Source of the DNA: Chlorobiaceae bacterium
Lineage (GTDB): Bacteria; Bacteroidota; Chlorobiia; Chlorobiales; Chlorobiaceae
NCBI GenBank assembly: GCA_013336025.1
Contig: JAAXUM010000047.1
Coordinates: forward strand, 1 to 9,155
Direction: 5' to 3'
Length of the DNA: 9,155 bases
The position numbers and the translations under genes were made by a program. The notes beneath the pieces were generated by a model that saw nothing but the letters and a program-made list of their open reading frames with translations, was not told where the DNA came from and did not search any database. This document shows positions 6,507 through 9,155 of this stretch, piece by piece (position 1 is the stretch's first letter; the number at the start of each line of letters is the position of its first letter).

Positions 6507-8132
6507 TCATGAGGCACGGATTTTTCGAATAAATGCAATGGCAATCAACATGCCCGCGATAGCCAGTGCGACTTTAGGAAACATGTCGGGATAGCGGGTA
6601 AAAAGAGTAAGCTCCCGGCTGAGAGGAACCTCGGAGGTCAGCACATTTTCCTCCCACCATGGGATTTCAGCATAAATTCTTCCATATTTATCGATAAACG
6701 CCGTTATGCCGGTATTGGCGCAACGGGCCATTGCCCTGCGATTTTCAATACAGCGAAGCTTCCCTATTGCAAGATGCTGGTAAGGACCATAAGAGGTGGA
6801 ATACCATCCATCATTGGTAACAAGTGTCAGAAACTGAGCACCTTTTAAAACGAATTCGCTTACGAGCCCGGGAAAAATCGATTCATAACAGATAATGTTA
6901 CCGAGAACAACCTTCCCGTGCCTTGAAGAATCAAGCTGCATAAGCGTTGTATCAGAACCTTTTCCCCAGCTTGATATACCGGCAAGAGAAAACGTGAAAT
7001 TGCCAAGCCAAGGTAAATATTCAACATAAGGAACTCTCTCGGCAAAAGGGACAAGACGGATTTTATGATAGACCTGCGGAAGTCCAAAACCGGGAGCAAG
7101 CAGCATTGAAGCATTGAACGTCTCGAAATAACCACCCGAAACATCATCATACTTTGCTGAATTTGAAACAGGCAGTCGAACTCCCGGCGGATAATGCACA
7201 ATGTCGGAAAACCCGCTGAGCAGCGAAACATTCCAGATGTTGAGCGACATCTGCAGGGAGTGGAGATAACCGACATAGGTACTATCAAGGATGTAGAACG
7301 GAATAGCTGTTTCAGGCCAGATAACAAGTTCCGGCCGTTCATTGCGTACCGCACGGTCGGTAAGCCTGTAATAGAGTTCCATCATCTCGGCACTGTCATA
7401 TTTCTGCCATTTTTCAAGGGGATCAATATCAGGCTGAACAAGGGTCACCCGCACAGAAGGATTCCGTGAAGCAGAATCGTTATCATGAGAAAACACATAC
7501 CATGAATAGAGGAGGGGAAGAACAATCAGCATGAAAAGCGCTGAAACAGAACGCAAAGGCTGAAGACCTTTCCTGAAATCCACCCAGACAAGTAAAGCGA
7601 AAACATTGAAGCACAACAGCCAGAAACTGATTCCCCATACCCCGGTAGTATCGGCATACTGGATCATGCCGACAAGATTAGCCTGAGAATTACCGAGGGT
7701 AAGCCAGCCAAGGGAGAGATCCTGCTGCATGTAAGCCCACTCCCAGCCAACCCAGATAAAAGGGAGCGTCATCAGCGCAAAACGGTATCCCGCTCTTCTT
7801 TTCAAAACATAAAACATGAGAAACGGCACGGTCAGAAAAAAAGATTGAGCTATAATGGTAAGTAACCCGCCAGGAAGTGTTGCAAGACTTACCCACCAGA
7901 GCGATATTGATGAGAACAGCAACATCGACAGATACACCTTGCGATAATATCTTCCAATAGAATCCTCATGCTGCAATGAAACAAGAAGGGGTACAAAAGC
8001 TATCCACGCCAGCAGCTCAAGGCGGATAACAGGATAGGTCGGAAATGAGATACCAAGAAGAATTCCGCTGAGGAGAGCCGGGCTGTATGTCTTGAATGAT
8101 CTGTTTTTTTGTTTTGATGACAAGTCGCTCAT
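6507..8132 (-). CDS. lnt: Apolipoprotein N-acyltransferase
   Basis: Lnt is an inner-membrane enzyme that transfers an acyl chain from phospholipid to the N-terminal cysteine of diacylated lipoproteins, the last maturation step in diderm bacteria. The 541 residues match the family length. The N-terminal half (about 15-215) carries some seven hydrophobic segments. A periplasmic nitrilase-fold domain follows, with the catalytic triad Glu274 in WPETAIPF, Lys357 in HKIRLVPFAE and Cys415 in IICYESIFP. Glu365 is in the essential loop and NDGWYSTSYGPYQHL (440-454) is conserved. A final membrane helix spans about 519-537. The ATG at 8132 lacks a Shine-Dalgarno. The gene is divergent from fmoA and convergent with the sigma-54 activator gene. 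The C-terminus ends in Lys/Arg residues, consistent with a cytoplasmic tail. Confidence 0.97.
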   Translation of the reverse strand: MSDLSSKQKNRSFKTYSPALLSGILLGISFPTYPVIRLELLAWIAFVPLLVSLQHEDSIGRYYRKVYLSMLLFSSISLWWVSLATLPGGLLTIIAQSFFLTVPFLMFYVLKRRAGYRFALMTLPFIWVGWEWAYMQQDLSLGWLTLGNSQANLVGMIQYADTTGVWGISFWLLCFNVFALLVWVDFRKGLQPLRSVSALFMLIVLPLLYSWYVFSHDNDSASRNPSVRVTLVQPDIDPLEKWQKYDSAEMMELYYRLTDRAVRNERPELVIWPETAIPFYILDSTYVGYLHSLQMSLNIWNVSLLSGFSDIVHYPPGVRLPVSNSAKYDDVSGGYFETFNASMLLAPGFGLPQVYHKIRLVPFAERVPYVEYLPWLGNFTFSLAGISSWGKGSDTTLMQLDSSRHGKVVLGNIICYESIFPGLVSEFVLKGAQFLTLVTNDGWYSTSYGPYQHLAIGKLRCIENRRAMARCANTGITAFIDKYGRIYAEIPWWEENVLTSEVPLSRELTLFTRYPDMFPKVALAIAGMLIAIAFIRKIRAS

Positions 8133-8199
8133 AAGGGGTTATGCTGATTGCGGATGAATGAAACCGCCTTTAAAACAGGGTAATTAAGGTTTTCAGAAA

Positions 8200-8223
8200 A
8201 AAGGAAGAAACATATTTTCCTTT
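8200..8223. repeat. AAAGGAA/TTCCTTT inverted repeat upstream of fmoA
   Basis: The perfect 7-bp arms 8200-8206 and 8217-8223 enclose a 10-nt loop and are followed by T-rich sequence. It is AT-rich and would form a weak hairpin. It may be a protein-binding dyad or chance in a low-complexity region. Confidence 0.35.
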
Positions 8224-8269
8224 ATTTATTGATTTTTATTCTTTAAATTTATTTCAAGCTGTTATTTAA

Positions 8270-8295
8270 CAGGAATCAACTCATGGTATTTCCTG
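8270..8295 (+). repeat. CAGGAA/TTCCTG inverted repeat in the fmoA leader
   Basis: The 6-bp arms 8270-8275 and 8290-8295 enclose 14 nt that include ATG 8283, ending 43 bp before the fmoA start. If transcribed, it would form a small stem in the leader. A stabilising 5' hairpin is plausible for a highly expressed mRNA but unproven. Confidence 0.3.
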
Positions 8296-8324
8296 AAAAT
8301 ATCCAATTTCAACGCCACCAGAAA

Positions 8325-8330
8325 AAGGAG
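8325..8330 (+). promoter_or_regulatory. Strong ribosome binding site of fmoA
   Basis: AAGGAG stands 8 nt before the ATG at 8339, the strongest Shine-Dalgarno in the window. It fits the high expression known for FMO and fixes the start codon. Confidence 0.9.
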
Positions 8331-8338
8331 AAATCACT

Positions 8339-9155
8339 ATGGCTCTTTTCGGCACAAAAGACACCACCACCGCCCATTCCGATTATGAAATCATTCTCGA
8401 AGGCGGATCCAGTTCATGGGGAAAAGTAAAAGGCAGGGCCAAGGTAAATGTGCCCCCTGCAAGTCCCCTTCTGCCAGCAGATTGTAATGTAAAAATCAAT
8501 GTAAAACCTCTTGATCCTGCAAAAGGATTTGTAAGGTTCTCCGCTGTTATCGAATCCATTGTTGACAGTACCAAAAACAAACTGGTAGTCGAGGCTGACA
8601 TTGCCAATGAAACCAAGGAAAGAAGAATCTGTGTAGGCGAAGGATCAGTTACTGTTGGTGATTTCTCTCATTCATTCTCTTTTGAAGGTTCTGTCGTGAA
8701 CCTTTTCTACTATCGTTCCGATGCAGTACGCAGAAACGTTCCCAATCCGATCTACATGCAGGGCCGTCAGTTTCATGACATCATCATGAAAGTACCTCTT
8801 GACAACAATGATGTTATCGACACATGGGAAGGCACCGTAAAAGCTCTTCAGAGCACCGGTTCCTTCAATGACTGGATCCGTGAGTTCTGGTTTATCGGAC
8901 CTGCTTTCACGGCACTGAACGAAGGCGGTCAGAGAATTTCAAGAATCGAAGTGAACAGCATCGGCACCCAGAGCGGTGAAAAAGGCCCTGTAGGCGTCAG
9001 CAGATGGCGTTTCTCACACGGCGGTTCCGGTATTGTTGATTCGATCTCACGCTGGGCAGAACTTTTCCCGTCAGACAAACTCAACAAACCGGCATCTGTT
9101 GAAGCAGGTTTCCGTTCCGATTCACAGGGCATCGAAGTCAAGGTTGACGGCGAAT
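8339..9155 (+). CDS. fmoA: Fenna-Matthews-Olson bacteriochlorophyll a protein (3' end beyond window)
   Basis: FMO is the trimeric, water-soluble antenna protein between the chlorosome baseplate and the type I reaction centre of green sulfur bacteria, passing excitation energy inward. The 272 residues present begin MALFGTKDTTTAHSDYEI, match the family without gaps, and lack roughly the last 94 of about 366 residues. Recognisable stretches are GGSSSWGKVK (22-31), NVKPLDPAKGFVR (54-66), YYRSDAVRRNVPNPIYMQGR (124-143) and SRWRFSHGG (221-229). His111 and His146 (110 and 145 without Met) correspond to known bacteriochlorophyll-ligating histidines. The remaining His ligands fall beyond the edge. Cys49, one of two cysteines implicated in redox-controlled quenching, is present. 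An additional Cys98 replaces the Ser I recall in Chlorobaculum tepidum. The frame is open to the last base. Confidence 0.99.
   Translation, partial: MALFGTKDTTTAHSDYEIILEGGSSSWGKVKGRAKVNVPPASPLLPADCNVKINVKPLDPAKGFVRFSAVIESIVDSTKNKLVVEADIANETKERRICVGEGSVTVGDFSHSFSFEGSVVNLFYYRSDAVRRNVPNPIYMQGRQFHDIIMKVPLDNNDVIDTWEGTVKALQSTGSFNDWIREFWFIGPAFTALNEGGQRISRIEVNSIGTQSGEKGPVGVSRWRFSHGGSGIVDSISRWAELFPSDKLNKPASVEAGFRSDSQGIEVKVDGE

Larger units (their letters stand above)
8133..8338. promoter_or_regulatory. AT-rich divergent spacer and leader upstream of fmoA
   Basis: This 206-bp spacer separates lnt and fmoA and must carry the promoter for the abundant FMO protein. Positions about 8190-8265 are extremely AT-rich, with long T-runs (8215-8250). 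TTGATT (8229-8234) is a possible -35, but the best spaced hexamers downstream are poor -10s, so I do not place a transcription start. Two inverted repeats lie here, along with a short upstream ATG at 8283 that overlaps the fmoA start out of frame. No sigma-54 -24/-12 element is evident. Confidence 0.5.

Overview
The window comes from a green sulfur bacterium (Chlorobiaceae: Chlorobium/Pelodictyon/Prosthecochloris type). The decisive evidence is the gene running off the right edge. It encodes the N-terminal ~272 residues of the Fenna-Matthews-Olson (FMO) bacteriochlorophyll a protein, found only in Chlorobi and a few chloracidobacterial phototrophs. Moderate GC, weak or absent Shine-Dalgarno sequences on most genes, and an MEP-pathway ispE fit this assignment. 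The species cannot be fixed from the sequence alone.

Layout, left to right. A small leftward gene (52-423) encodes an unrecognised ~123-residue protein with a possible SpoIIAA/STAS-like fold. After a 223-bp divergent spacer comes a rightward pair 13 bp apart: an AzgA-type NCS2 purine permease (647-1948) and a stand-alone nitrilase-superfamily amidase (1962-2843) whose active site resembles the glutaminase domain of NAD synthetase. The amidase converges on, and overlaps by 11 bp, the leftward ispE (2833-3696). Divergent from ispE, across a spacer with an overlapping inverted repeat, lies a rightward pair: an exported Pro-rich protein with internal repeats and a C-terminal SPOR domain (3806-5203), then a sigma-54 activator with no receiver domain (5240-6382). 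The activator converges on the leftward lnt (6507-8132). A 206-bp AT-rich divergent spacer separates lnt from fmoA (8339 to the window edge).

How the genes relate. Several products concern the cell envelope: Lnt acylates lipoproteins, and SPOR domains usually bind denuded septal peptidoglycan. The SPOR protein and sigma-54 activator are probably co-transcribed and may form one regulatory unit. IspE feeds the isoprenoid supply for bacteriochlorophyll tails, carotenoids and quinones, and FMO links the chlorosome baseplate to the reaction centre. There is no mobile element, CRISPR array, tRNA or rRNA. The window looks like ordinary core chromosome. The least explained parts are the repeat-bearing SPOR protein with its receiverless activator, the permease-nitrilase pair, and the fmoA leader.
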